The position numbers were made by a program, and so were the translations under genes. From Reyranella soli (GTDB lineage Bacteria > Pseudomonadota > Alphaproteobacteria > Reyranellales > Reyranellaceae), in the NCBI RefSeq assembly GCF_007992495.1, contig NZ_BKAJ01000126.1, positions 1-43,032 of the forward strand: a DNA stretch of 43,032 nt. Reading direction: 5' to 3'. This document shows positions 16,604 to 23,713 of the stretch, one piece after another. Under the pieces are notes generated by a model. That model worked only from the letters and a program-made list of their open reading frames with translations, ran no database searches and was not told where the DNA came from. Position 1 is the first letter of the stretch, and the number at the start of each line of letters is the position of its first letter.

Positions 16604-16999
16604 TCACCTGCCGTACTGCTCGCCGCTGACCTTCTCCATCCAGTCGACGGTCTTGCCGTCGAGCGCTTCCTGGATGGCGATAGGGGTCATGGCCGTGGTC
16701 GCCTTGGCGCCATGCCAGTGCCTCTCGCCGGGTGCGGTCCAGATGACGTCGCCGGGCCGGATCTCCTCGACCGGCCCGTTCCAGCACTGGACCCAGCCGC
16801 AGCCCGCGGTGACGACCAGCACCTGGCCCAGCGGATGGGTATGCCAGGCGGTGCGGGCGCCGGGCTCGAAGGTGACATAGGCGCCCGATACGCGAGCCGG
16901 ATCGCGCGCCGGGAACAACGGGTCGATGCGGACCGTGCCGGTGAACCAGTCGAGCGGGCCCTTATTGGACGGCTGCGCGCCGTTGCGCTTGATCTCCAT
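16604..16999 (-). CDS. Small cupin, manganese hydroxynitrile-lyase-like (GtHNL family)
   Basis: A 131-aa single-domain cupin. It matches my recollection of the (R)-selective Mn-dependent hydroxynitrile lyase of Granulicella tundricola in length and in long stretches (DWFTGTVRIDPLF, FEPGARTAWHTHPLGQ, DWME). The metal ligands fall at the same numbers: His53, His55, Gln59 and His94. Ala40, Val42 and Gln110, positions known to tune activity in that enzyme, are also the same. The physiological role of this family is unclear, since cyanohydrins may not be the natural substrate. A GGAGAAAG ribosome-binding site precedes the ATG. It follows the DUF2255 gene with only 12 bp between them. Confidence 0.85.
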   Translation of the reverse strand: MEIKRNGAQPSNKGPLDWFTGTVRIDPLFPARDPARVSGAYVTFEPGARTAWHTHPLGQVLVVTAGCGWVQCWNGPVEEIRPGDVIWTAPGERHWHGAKATTAMTPIAIQEALDGKTVDWMEKVSGEQYGR

Positions 17000-17011
17000 G
17001 TCTTTCTCCAG

Positions 17012-17374
17012 TCAGCGCGGCTCCAGGCGCAGCGTCGTCGCCAGGATCTCCTGCTTCACCATCGCCTCGGCGTACGGGCCCGGACCGTACTTGCGCAGGA
17101 ACTCCCCGCTCACGCGCTCGATCGCAGCAGGGTCGTGCTCCGGTATCGCCTGAACCGCCAGCTGGCGGCCCGCCACCTCCAGCATGGCATCGCCACCGGC
17201 CGCGAGGTCCCGGTACCAGCGCCCGCGAGCGCCGCGGTACGAGCGCACGAAGACCGCGTCGTCGGCAACCACTACCCAGATCACCACGGCGCTCTCGGGG
17301 TGCTTGCCGGTCCAGATCCTGACTTCCTTTGTGCTGCGCAGATCGCGCAGGGCATCCACGTCGAAACGGGTCAT
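17012..17374 (-). CDS. DUF2255 family protein
   Basis: A 120-aa small cytoplasmic protein with the DUF2255 pattern: EVRIWTGKHPESAVVIWVVV, then VFVRSYRGARGRWYRD, features shared with deazaflavin/FMN split-barrel-like proteins. The C-terminus ends EFLRKYGPGPYAEAMVKQEI. Its biochemical role is not known. The start at 17374 is chosen by homology because the upstream residues are non-conserved; the ribosome-binding site is weak. It is cotranscribed with the cupin and divergent from the LysR remnant. Confidence 0.78.
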   Translation of the reverse strand: MTRFDVDALRDLRSTKEVRIWTGKHPESAVVIWVVVADDAVFVRSYRGARGRWYRDLAAGGDAMLEVAGRQLAVQAIPEHDPAAIERVSGEFLRKYGPGPYAEAMVKQEILATTLRLEPR

Positions 17375-17431
17375 GGCCAAGATGTAGGCCGACCCGCGGC
17401 CAGAACTAGGCCCTATAATCGGCATGCACTT

Positions 17432-17722
17432 ATGAGCTGGTTCGACTAATGCAAGCGCGGCACCCTGGACGACCTTCTGGCCTTCCTGGCCGTAGCCCGC
17501 GAGCGCAGCTTCACCAAGGCTGCGGCCAAGCTCGGCGTCTCGCAATCGGCGCTGAGCCATACCGTCCGCCAGCTGGAAGCGCGGCTGGGCGTGCGGTTGC
17601 TGACGCGGACCACGCGCAGCGTCTCGCCGACCGAAGCCGGTGAACGGCTGCTCGCCACGATCGGCCCGCGCTTCGAGGAGATCGACACCGGGTTGGCCAG
17701 CCTCAGCGTTGCGTTACCGTAA
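17432..17722 (+). pseudogene. LysR family regulator remnant (early stop, C-terminus missing)
   Basis: The reading frame begins ATG-AGC-TGG-TTC-GAC and then meets TAA at 17447. It continues in the same frame as an unmistakable LysR helix-turn-helix: DDLLAFLAVARERSFTKAAA, KLGVSQSALSHTVRQLEARL, TRTTRSVSPTEAGERLL, up to TGLASLSVALP followed by TAA. Between the first stop and the helix-turn-helix there is no ATG, GTG or TTG in frame. The whole effector-binding domain (about 200 residues) is absent. The gene is therefore dead twice over. Its position, divergent from the DUF2255-cupin-IorAB run, suggests that it once regulated that run. Confidence 0.85.
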
Positions 17723-17759
17723 GTAGTCAAGCCTGCATGCACTGCTGTCAGCGGTGCGA

Positions 17760-17786
17760 GAGGTTTCTGAGGTTTGCGAGGTTTCC
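17760..17786. repeat. 9-bp imperfect tandem repeat, three units
   Basis: GAGGTTTCT, GAGGTTTGC and GAGGTTTCC follow each other directly; the first seven bases are identical in all three units. The array starts 37 bp after the end of the LysR remnant. Confidence 0.7.
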
Positions 17787-17860
17787 GAGAGAGAGCCTAG
17801 TGGAGTGCATTGGACTGCACCCCCTATCTGTTGGGGGCCGGTACACACTCCGTAATTTAG

Positions 17861-17878
17861 ATAGTTAAGATAGTTAAG
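17861..17878. repeat. Tandem ATAGTTAAG pair, identical to the ArsR operator half-site
   Basis: ATAGTTAAG occurs at 17861-17869 and again at 17870-17878. It is the exact 9-mer that forms each arm of the dyad at 7643-7666. Such an AT-rich word is rare in this GC-rich DNA. The head-to-tail arrangement differs from the inverted arrangement at the ArsR gene. Confidence 0.6.
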
Positions 17879-17917
17879 ATGTTGGAATCCTCCTCATCAG
17901 AGGCGTGGAGGCCGGCT

Positions 17918-17949
17918 GGCCCGTCCGCAGGCAAGCGACCGGACGGGCC
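17918..17949. other. Strong hairpin in the intergenic region
   Basis: GGCCCGTCCG (17918-17927) pairs perfectly with CGGACGGGCC (17940-17949), leaving a 12-base loop. It has no adjacent T tract, so it is not a standard terminator. It would fold in a minus-strand transcript from the promoter-like sequence at 18032-18060. Confidence 0.5.
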
Positions 17950-18031
17950 GCGTGCGGTGCCTGCCGCAGCCTTGTGGTCTCGGATCAACGATGCAAAGAG
18001 CAGGAGCGCGGCGCGGCAACGCAACAGGGCG

Positions 18032-18060
18032 AGAATATAACCAAAGTAGGAATCTGTCAA
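18032..18060 (-). promoter_or_regulatory. Sigma-70-type promoter candidate reading leftward
   Basis: On the minus strand a perfect TTGACA (18055-18060) is followed after exactly 17 bases by TATTCT (18032-18037, 4 of 6 to consensus). Nothing recognisable is encoded downstream before the LysR remnant on the opposite strand, so it might drive a small or antisense RNA, or be a relic. Confidence 0.4.
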
Positions 18061-18204
18061 TAACTTGAGTTGGCGACGGCGAGGCTCGTTTTCAAGAGTT
18101 TTTGCGCTCCATAGAGGGGTCTAACGCGCAATAACACCACCCTTGTGTCGCCGCACCCGAGTGCCAGCAGTGCCATCAACCCGCGGCACGCGGATCCAAC
18201 CGAT

Positions 18205-18350
18205 CTAGTTCAGGCTCTTCATGCGGTCGTAGATGTGCACGAAGTCCTTGGTGGCCTGTGGCAGGAGAAGCAGCGATCGAGATTCTCGTTGGTCACCGAC
18301 TTGTCGGCGTTGAACGCCTTTCCATGACGACATAGCGGAAGAGCTTGTCC
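18205..18350 (-). pseudogene. C-terminal remnant of a CxxCH haem protein (cytochrome P460-like), frameshifted
   Basis: Three minus-strand frames joined in order read AKDKLFRYVVM, then KAFNADKSVTNENLDRCFSC plus His, then ATKDFVHIYDRMKSLN and a TAG at 18205-18207. The middle piece has a CFSCH haem-binding motif close to the C-terminus, as in cytochrome P460-type proteins. Two frameshifts interrupt it, and everything upstream is missing because the fragment abuts the stop codon of the carboxymuconolactone-decarboxylase-like gene at 18351. It is a broken gene tail at a deletion junction. The exact family assignment is tentative. Confidence 0.6.
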
Positions 18351-18734
18351 TTAGCGGGGACGCTTATCGAAGACATCCTTCGCCACCGGCAACGCCGAGA
18401 AGACGTTGGGCCAGCCGACATAGAAGGCGAGATGGGTCAGGACCTCGGCCGCCTGTGCCTGGGTGACCCCGTTATCCATCGCCCGATTGAGATGGTAGGT
18501 CATCGGGGCGACCTGACCGGCCGCGATCAAGGCGCTGACCGTAACCAGGCTGCGGTCGCGCGGCGCGAGGCCCGGACGCTTCCACACTTCGCCGAACAAG
18601 CGACCTGTCGTGTATTCTTCCAGACCCGGAGCGACCATCCGGATCTCCTCAAGCATCTGCCTGGGTTGTTCCGCGCGAGTCGATGGTGAGTCGATCAGAA
18701 CGAGGAATACGATCGTCGCCGCCAAAAGTTTCAT
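18351..18734 (-). CDS. Secreted carboxymuconolactone decarboxylase (CMD/AhpD-fold) family protein
   Basis: A 127-aa protein with an N-terminal signal peptide (KLLAATIVFLVLIDSPSTRA) followed by one CMD domain: GRLFGEVWKRPGLAPRDRSL, VTVSALIAAGQVAPMTYHLN and QAAEVLTHLAFYVGWPNVF. The AhpD CxxC pair is absent, so a peroxidase-partner role is unlikely; it is closer to gamma-carboxymuconolactone-decarboxylase-like proteins. Export is unusual compared with the cytoplasmic catabolic enzyme but recurs in this subfamily. The start at 18734 has AGGAGG 5 bases upstream and is preferred over 18749. Haem-protein debris begins directly at its stop codon. Confidence 0.87.
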   Translation of the reverse strand: MKLLAATIVFLVLIDSPSTRAEQPRQMLEEIRMVAPGLEEYTTGRLFGEVWKRPGLAPRDRSLVTVSALIAAGQVAPMTYHLNRAMDNGVTQAQAAEVLTHLAFYVGWPNVFSALPVAKDVFDKRPR

Positions 18735-18824
18735 TCGACCTCCTGTCATCCCCGTTCAACTAGGGGACAGGAGGCGCCTTGATTGGCGGCGGGTCCTCGA
18801 TAGCGCCTATCGGCCCCGCTCGCC

Positions 18825-19433
18825 TCATTCGCCGTTGGGCGTCGGCTGCCGCGGATGGATGTAGTCCTTGAAGTCGTCGAAGCCCTTCCACGCCGGCTCC
18901 GGCGGCTGGTAGTCCGGCCGTGGTGCGTACGTCGACGGCTCCTCGCCGCCCGGCGTCACGATGTAGCGCGGGCAGTTGGGGAAGATCGCGCGCGCCTGCA
19001 CGCGCACCAGGAGCTGGGCGCCGGCGAAGCGCTGCATCAAGGGATCGTCGCGGCTGACGCTCGCCGTGCCGTTCACACGCAAGCGCCGAGGCTTCTCGCC
19101 CATGTCGATGAACAGCAGCCCGACGCCCGGATTGACCAGAATGTTACCCAGGCTCTTGAACATGCCGTTGCCGTCATAGTCGGGAAAGGCGAGCTCGCCC
19201 GGACCGATCACCCTCACGAAGCCCGGCGTGCCGCCTTTGAAGGAGCAGTCCGGCCGGCCGTCGGCGTCGGCCGTCGCCAGGAAGAAGAACATCGATTTCT
19301 CGATGAAGGTGCGGTCATTGTCGGTGAAGGCTTGGCGCGTCAGCTTATCTTCCAGCCGGTCGGAGATGCGCCGGCTGTCGAACTGGTCTTGCAGACGGCG
19401 ATTGCCGTCATGGAACATGACGCTGTCAGGCAT
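18825..19433 (-). CDS. Pyridoxamine 5'-phosphate oxidase-like (PPOX class) FMN-binding protein
   Basis: A 202-aa split-barrel flavoprotein. The core reads DRTFIEKSMFFFLATADADG, then FVRVIGPGELAFPDYDGNGM, FKSLGNILVNPGVGLLFIDM and RRLRVNGTASV, the pattern of PPOX-class FMN or F420 proteins rather than true PdxH. These usually reduce small molecules or act in detoxification. The C-terminus is proline-rich (APRPDYQPPEPAWKGFDDF). The start at 19433 has GGGAG upstream. It is divergent from the glycosyltransferase; I see nothing convincing in the 166 bp between them. Confidence 0.85.
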   Translation of the reverse strand: MPDSVMFHDGNRRLQDQFDSRRISDRLEDKLTRQAFTDNDRTFIEKSMFFFLATADADGRPDCSFKGGTPGFVRVIGPGELAFPDYDGNGMFKSLGNILVNPGVGLLFIDMGEKPRRLRVNGTASVSRDDPLMQRFAGAQLLVRVQARAIFPNCPRYIVTPGGEEPSTYAPRPDYQPPEPAWKGFDDFKDYIHPRQPTPNGE

Positions 19434-19599
19434 ACATCCACTCCCTATGTTTTTTTATTCCAGGTGAATATTCGCCGCCTTCACGACGGGCGGCCAGCGC
19501 TCGATTTCGGCGGCGATGTGGCGGTCCCCTACAGCTCGCAGTCCCGCGTACTGGAAGTTAGAATGGCAATCGCCGGGGAAATCACATTAGGAAAGCATT

Positions 19600-21114
19600 T
19601 TGCGGTCACGTCCTGCCATATGGCTCGCTCTTCTCACAGCCGCGCTGCATTTATGGGCGAACGGCGACTACGACTACCACCGCGACGAGCTCTATTTCAT
19701 CGTCTGCGGTCAACACCCGGACTGGGGCTACGTCGACCAGCCGCCTTTGGTCCCGCTGCTCGCCGCACTCATGCACGCCCTGTTTCCCGACTCGCTGACG
19801 ATGTTTCGTCTGATCCCGGCGCTGGCTCATGCGGGCACGGTTGCGCTCTCTGCCGAAACGGCTCGCAAGCTCGGTGGCGGCAGCTGGGCCCAACTGCTCG
19901 CCGGCATCGCAGCACTCTTCTGTCCGCTCCTGCTTGCTTTCGGGACGATTTTTTACACGGACTCGCTTCAACCGATCGCCTGGTCGTTCTGCGCATACGC
20001 ACTCATCAGCATCATCCGCGACGACAATGAACGCTGGTGGCTCCCGATCGGCTTGGTGATTGGTCTGGCGTTCATGGTCAAATACACCATCGCGTTCTGG
20101 GTTGCTGCTCTCCTGATTGGCCTGCTCCTGACATCGGCACGCGGCCGTCTTGCCCGCCCAGGCCCCTATGTTGCTGCCGTGGTCGCCACCCTCATCGTTT
20201 TGCCCAACCTGTATTGGCAATGGGTTCATGGATGGCCGTTTCTCGAATTCGCCGCGGCGGTGGCTGAACGCAACGATGTCGTGCAGGCGCCCTGGACCTT
20301 TGTGTTGATCCAGATACGCGACCTCAACCCGGTACTTGCGCCGATCTGGCTCGCGGGGCTTGCAGCGTTCGCGTTCTGGCGTCGGTTTGCGGACCTTCGC
20401 GTCATCGCTATCGCGTACTTGCTTCTGCTAGTGGCGATGATCGCGCTCCACGCTAAATCCTATTATGCAAGCGGCGCCTATCCCGTTCTCTTCGCCGGCG
20501 GAGCCGTGGCATTGGAGGCGTGGCTCACGTCGCGACGCCTGCGCGCGGCGCTGCTTGTCGGCGTTGTGCTGCTTAGCTTGCCACTGCTCCCCTTCGTCGT
20601 TCCCCTACTTCCCATCGAGCGTTTCGCTGCCTATCAAGGCTTTCTCGGTATCACTCCGGAAGGCACCGACGAAAAGTTGACGTTCGGCCGTCTGCCACAA
20701 TTCTATGCCGAGATGCATGGCTGGCGCGAACTCGCTGCCCTGGTCGGCCATGCCTATCAATCGTTGTCGCCAGAAGAACGAGCGGATGCGGTATTTTTCG
20801 CGGACAACTACGGGGAGGCGGCGGCAGTCGACATCTTTGGGAAACATTGGGGCCTGCCATCCTCAATCAGTGCGCATAACAACTATTACCTCTGGGGTCC
20901 GCATGGACATGTCGGAGACGTCGTCATCCACGTGGGGGGCCGCCGCGAAGACTTGCTCAAGGTCTACGCCTCAGTCGAGGCAATGGGCAAAACCGACAAC
21001 CCCTGGGCGCTTCCTTTTGAAACCGGCCAGACGATCTGGATTGCCAGGAAAAGGTTCAAGAAGCTGGATGACGACTGGTCGAACTTGAAGCACTACCATT
21101 GCAAACCGTGTTGA
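19600..21114 (+). CDS. GT39/ArnT-type membrane glycosyltransferase (PMT_2 domain)
   Basis: A 504-aa polytopic inner-membrane protein with at least ten hydrophobic segments. The N-terminal periplasmic loop has the acidic catalytic-type motif DYDYHRDELYFI followed by WGYVDQPPLVPLLA, as in PMT_2/ArnT enzymes that transfer sugars from polyprenyl-phosphate donors to lipids or proteins. The C-terminal soluble part is about 150 residues. The start is TTG at 19600 with AGGAAAG just upstream and a stop codon four codons earlier. Base composition is visibly less GC-rich than in the neighbours (codons such as TTT, ATT, TAT are frequent), which suggests later acquisition. Donor and acceptor are unknown. 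Confidence 0.87.
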   Translation: MRSRPAIWLALLTAALHLWANGDYDYHRDELYFIVCGQHPDWGYVDQPPLVPLLAALMHALFPDSLTMFRLIPALAHAGTVALSAETARKLGGGSWAQLLAGIAALFCPLLLAFGTIFYTDSLQPIAWSFCAYALISIIRDDNERWWLPIGLVIGLAFMVKYTIAFWVAALLIGLLLTSARGRLARPGPYVAAVVATLIVLPNLYWQWVHGWPFLEFAAAVAERNDVVQAPWTFVLIQIRDLNPVLAPIWLAGLAAFAFWRRFADLRVIAIAYLLLLVAMIALHAKSYYASGAYPVLFAGGAVALEAWLTSRRLRAALLVGVVLLSLPLLPFVVPLLPIERFAAYQGFLGITPEGTDEKLTFGRLPQFYAEMHGWRELAALVGHAYQSLSPEERADAVFFADNYGEAAAVDIFGKHWGLPSSISAHNNYYLWGPHGHVGDVVIHVGGRREDLLKVYASVEAMGKTDNPWALPFETGQTIWIARKRFKKLDDDWSNLKHYHCKPC

Positions 21115-21190
21115 GCGCAATGGAGAGGGCAGCGCTTTACCGCAGCGCCGCAACGACGGCTGGGCGCCGTTCAAGAAGTTCGATGTAATC

Positions 21191-21748
21191 TTACGTCCTG
21201 TCGGTGCCGGCACCGATGCGATCGCTGAGCGCCTTGTCGTGCAGGGTCGTGTCCTGGCCCGGCGGGGCGATGCGGACGGCATCTTCCAGGCTCAGTGTCT
21301 GGCGCCACTCCTCTTCCGGCCGCGAGCGGCCGTCATAGCCGATCTGGTCGACGCCCCAGTAGAGCTCGAGGTGATGGCCGTCGGGATCGAGGAACTCGAC
21401 CGAGACCTGGCAGCCGGCGCGACGGCGGCCCTCGAAGACGATCTTGGCGCCGTACTTCTGGAGATGATCGCGGGCGCGGAACACCTCATCGAGCGTCGCG
21501 AGCTCGAAGGCGATGTGATGCAGGGTCTTCTTGGCGTCACCCGTCGCGGGCAGGCCGCCGATCAGGGCGAGACAATGGTGATCGCCGTTGCAGCGCAGGA
21601 ACACCATGCCGCCCGGCATCTTATCGCCGCCGTAGATGTCGGAAATCCGGAAGCCCAACACCTCGGTGTAGAAGCGCTTCGAGGCTTCGATGTCGGAGAC
21701 GTTGACCACGACGTGGCCGAGCTTCTGGACGGCAAAGGGCGGATTCAT
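21191..21748 (-). CDS. VOC family (glyoxalase/extradiol-dioxygenase fold) protein
   Basis: A 185-aa vicinal-oxygen-chelate protein with two beta-alpha-beta modules. Expected metal ligands are present: His12 (KLGHVVVNV), His78 (LHHIAFEL) and Glu128 (GHHLELYWG), a two-His-one-Glu site as in extradiol ring-cleaving dioxygenases. It is short for a classical two-domain dioxygenase, so it may be a one-domain enzyme of ring cleavage or isomerisation. The start at 21748 has GGGAGG 9 bases upstream and overlaps the previous stop by 4 bp (ATGA). Coupling to an HCCA-isomerase-like gene suggests aromatic catabolism. Confidence 0.87.
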   Translation of the reverse strand: MNPPFAVQKLGHVVVNVSDIEASKRFYTEVLGFRISDIYGGDKMPGGMVFLRCNGDHHCLALIGGLPATGDAKKTLHHIAFELATLDEVFRARDHLQKYGAKIVFEGRRRAGCQVSVEFLDPDGHHLELYWGVDQIGYDGRSRPEEEWRQTLSLEDAVRIAPPGQDTTLHDKALSDRIGAGTDRT

Positions 21749-22350
21749 GCGACGAGCCTCCCGTGTTTCAGCCAGCATATCGCGTCGTCGAGGCGGTCGT
21801 CGCCCCAGAACAGCTCGCCCTTGACGGCGAAAGTCGGCGAGCCGAAAACGCCGAGCCGGCGCGCCTCGTCGGTGGCGGCGCCGTAGACGCCGCCGATCCG
21901 ATCGGACTGCGCCTGACCCACGACCCGTGCCGGATCCTGGCCGACCTCCCTGAGGCTTGCCGACAGGTTGGGCTCCATGCCGGGCTCCTGGCCGTCGACG
22001 AACCAGCGGCGATAGCTCGCCACGATATAGGGTTTGCCCCAGCCCTCTTCGAGGCCGAGCAGCGCCACGCGGTTGGCGCGGTCGAACTCCTGCAAGGGAT
22101 AAGGCGCCGGCACCTTGACGGGCAAGCCATACAGGCCGGCGCGCCGTTCGATGTCGCGCCACATGTAGCCCATCTTCACCGGCTTGTTGGCGAACGGGCT
22201 GTTGTTCTGCACGCGCATGATGGCGCGCACGCTGAACGGCCGCCAGTTGAAGCGCATGCCCGTGGCCGCCTCGACCTGCTCCAGTCGCGACACGGTGAGA
22301 TAGGTGTAGGTGCTCCCGGTCGAGAACCAGAAATCGATGGCGTCGGGCAT
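21745..22350 (-). CDS. 2-hydroxychromene-2-carboxylate isomerase family protein (DsbA/GST-kappa fold)
   Basis: A 201-aa thioredoxin-fold protein of the HCCA-isomerase/GST-kappa group. The active-site region DFWFSTGSTYTYL (6-18) has serine where DsbA has CxxC, as in the isomerases that use glutathione in naphthalene and related ring degradation. The C-terminal cis-proline region FGSPTFAVKGELFWGDDRL is characteristic. The start at 22350 is divergent from the amidase, leaving a 76-bp shared promoter region. The VOC gene follows in the same operon. The function in aromatic breakdown is inferred from the family and the pair. Confidence 0.88.
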   Translation of the reverse strand: MPDAIDFWFSTGSTYTYLTVSRLEQVEAATGMRFNWRPFSVRAIMRVQNNSPFANKPVKMGYMWRDIERRAGLYGLPVKVPAPYPLQEFDRANRVALLGLEEGWGKPYIVASYRRWFVDGQEPGMEPNLSASLREVGQDPARVVGQAQSDRIGGVYGAATDEARRLGVFGSPTFAVKGELFWGDDRLDDAICWLKHGRLVA

Positions 22351-22426
22351 GGACTACCTTTTGTAGTGGCGCTCGGCCATCATGGCCCGAACGACGTGAC
22401 CCAGAAAGGGCTGGAGGGGAAGACGC

Positions 22427-23713
22427 ATGGCGAAATCGCCTAATCGGTTGTCGGCCAGCGAGGCCGTGCTGCGCATGGCCCAGAAGCGGCTGAAAGCCCG
22501 CGACCTGGTCGAGGCCTGCCTCGACCGCATCGAGGCGCGCGAGGGTCAGGTCCATGCCTGGGAAGCGCTCGATCCCGATGGCGCGCGCAAGCGGGCCGAT
22601 GTGCTCGACAAGCGCAGTCGTCCCACCGGCCCCCTGCACGGCATCCCGCTGGCGGTGAAGGACATCATCGCGACCAAGACGATGCCCACGACCTGCGGCT
22701 CGCCGATCTACCGCGACCATGTCGTCGGCAAGGACGCCGACTGCGTCACGCGGCTCGTGAAAGCCGGCGCCATCGTGCTGGGCAAGGCGGTGACCACCGA
22801 GTTCGCCGGCGGGCATGCCGGCAAGACGCACAATCCGCACAATCTGCGCCACACGCCGGCTGGCTCCTCGTCGGGCTCGGCGGCGGCCGTCGCCGACTTC
22901 ATGGTGCCGGTGGGCTACGGCACGCAGACCGCAGGCTCGGTGATCCGGCCCGGCGCCTTCAACGGCGTCGTGGCCTACAAGGGCAGCTACGGCTGGGCCG
23001 ACATGACCGGCATCAAGGCCTACGCGCCTTTCCTCGACACGCTGGGCTTCTTCGCCCGCGAGGCCAACGACCTGGCGTTGATCCGCGCCGCCTACGGCCA
23101 CGCCCCGGCAGATCCGATCCCTGGGCCGCCCGCGCGGCCGCCGCGCATCGGCCTGATCCGCACGCCGTGGTGGGACATCGCCGAGCCCTACAACAGGAAG
23201 AACATCGAGGAGGCCGCGCGCACGCTGCGGGCCGCCGGCGCCCGCGTGCGCGAATGGCAGGCGCCCGACAACTGGGCGAACCTGATGCAGGCGCAGCATC
23301 GCATCATGACCAAGGAGGCGACGCAGTCCTATGCCAAGGAACGCGCCCGCTCCTCGCACCTCTTCTCGCCTATCATGCATGGCGTGATGGAAGAAGGCGA
23401 CGCGGTGAGCCGCAAGCAGTACGCCGACGCCAAGAAGCGCCGGCGCACCGCCCTCGCCCAGCTCGACGATGCCTGGACCCGGTTCGACATCCTGCTGGCG
23501 CCGTCGGCCAAGGGCGAAGCGCCGTCGGGCCTGGGCAACACGGGCGATCCCATCTTCAACCGCTTCTGGACGCTCTTGGGCACGCCCTGTATCGCGCTGC
23601 CGTTCAACACCGGGCCGTTCGGCCTGCCCTTGTCGGTGCAGCTCGTCGGCGCGCGCGGCACGGACGACCAGCTGATCGCCTGGGCGCGCTGGGTGGAGCG
23701 CAAGCTCTCGTGA
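22427..23713 (+). CDS. Amidase signature (AS) family hydrolase
   Basis: A 428-aa AS amidase with the full Ser-cisSer-Lys triad: Lys78 (IPLAVKDII), Ser148 within AGSSSGSAAAVA, and the nucleophile Ser171 (GTQTAGSVIRPGAFNG). It is a little shorter than the usual 450-500 residues because of short loops in the C-terminal half. It hydrolyses a carboxamide to acid and ammonia; the substrate is unknown and it is not a GatA because no gatB/gatC lies nearby. Its TGA overlaps the GTG start of the aspartate dehydrogenase gene, so both are made together. Confidence 0.92.
   Translation: MAKSPNRLSASEAVLRMAQKRLKARDLVEACLDRIEAREGQVHAWEALDPDGARKRADVLDKRSRPTGPLHGIPLAVKDIIATKTMPTTCGSPIYRDHVVGKDADCVTRLVKAGAIVLGKAVTTEFAGGHAGKTHNPHNLRHTPAGSSSGSAAAVADFMVPVGYGTQTAGSVIRPGAFNGVVAYKGSYGWADMTGIKAYAPFLDTLGFFAREANDLALIRAAYGHAPADPIPGPPARPPRIGLIRTPWWDIAEPYNRKNIEEAARTLRAAGARVREWQAPDNWANLMQAQHRIMTKEATQSYAKERARSSHLFSPIMHGVMEEGDAVSRKQYADAKKRRRTALAQLDDAWTRFDILLAPSAKGEAPSGLGNTGDPIFNRFWTLLGTPCIALPFNTGPFGLPLSVQLVGARGTDDQLIAWARWVERKLS

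Larger units (their letters stand above)
17723..18204. other. Intergenic region without a recognisable gene, rich in short repeats
   Basis: About 480 bp between two gene remnants. It holds a 9-bp unit repeated three times (17760-17786), a GTGCA/TGCAC hairpin (17805-17820), a CCCCC/GGGGG hairpin (about 17820-17837), a tandem ATAGTTAAG pair (17861-17878), a 10-bp-stem hairpin (17918-17949) and a minus-strand promoter-like sequence (18032-18060). A 67-codon minus-strand frame starting with TTG resembles no protein I know and I do not call it. The segment looks like rearrangement debris, possibly with a small RNA. Confidence 0.6.

Noticed and set aside
17857..18060. 67-codon minus-strand frame ending in ILTILTI
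   Set aside because: It starts with TTG inside the promoter-like sequence, has no ribosome-binding site at that start, and the end is just the ATAGTTAAG tandem repeat read as codons.
18855..20030. 391-residue plus-strand open frame over the PPOX and glycosyltransferase genes
   Set aside because: It runs antisense to one real gene and out of frame with another; no motif supports it.
21749..23380. Minus-strand upstream extension of the VOC gene to 23380
   Set aside because: The extra 540 or so residues are antisense to the amidase and out of frame with the isomerase; the VOC start at 21748 has a ribosome-binding site and an ATGA overlap.
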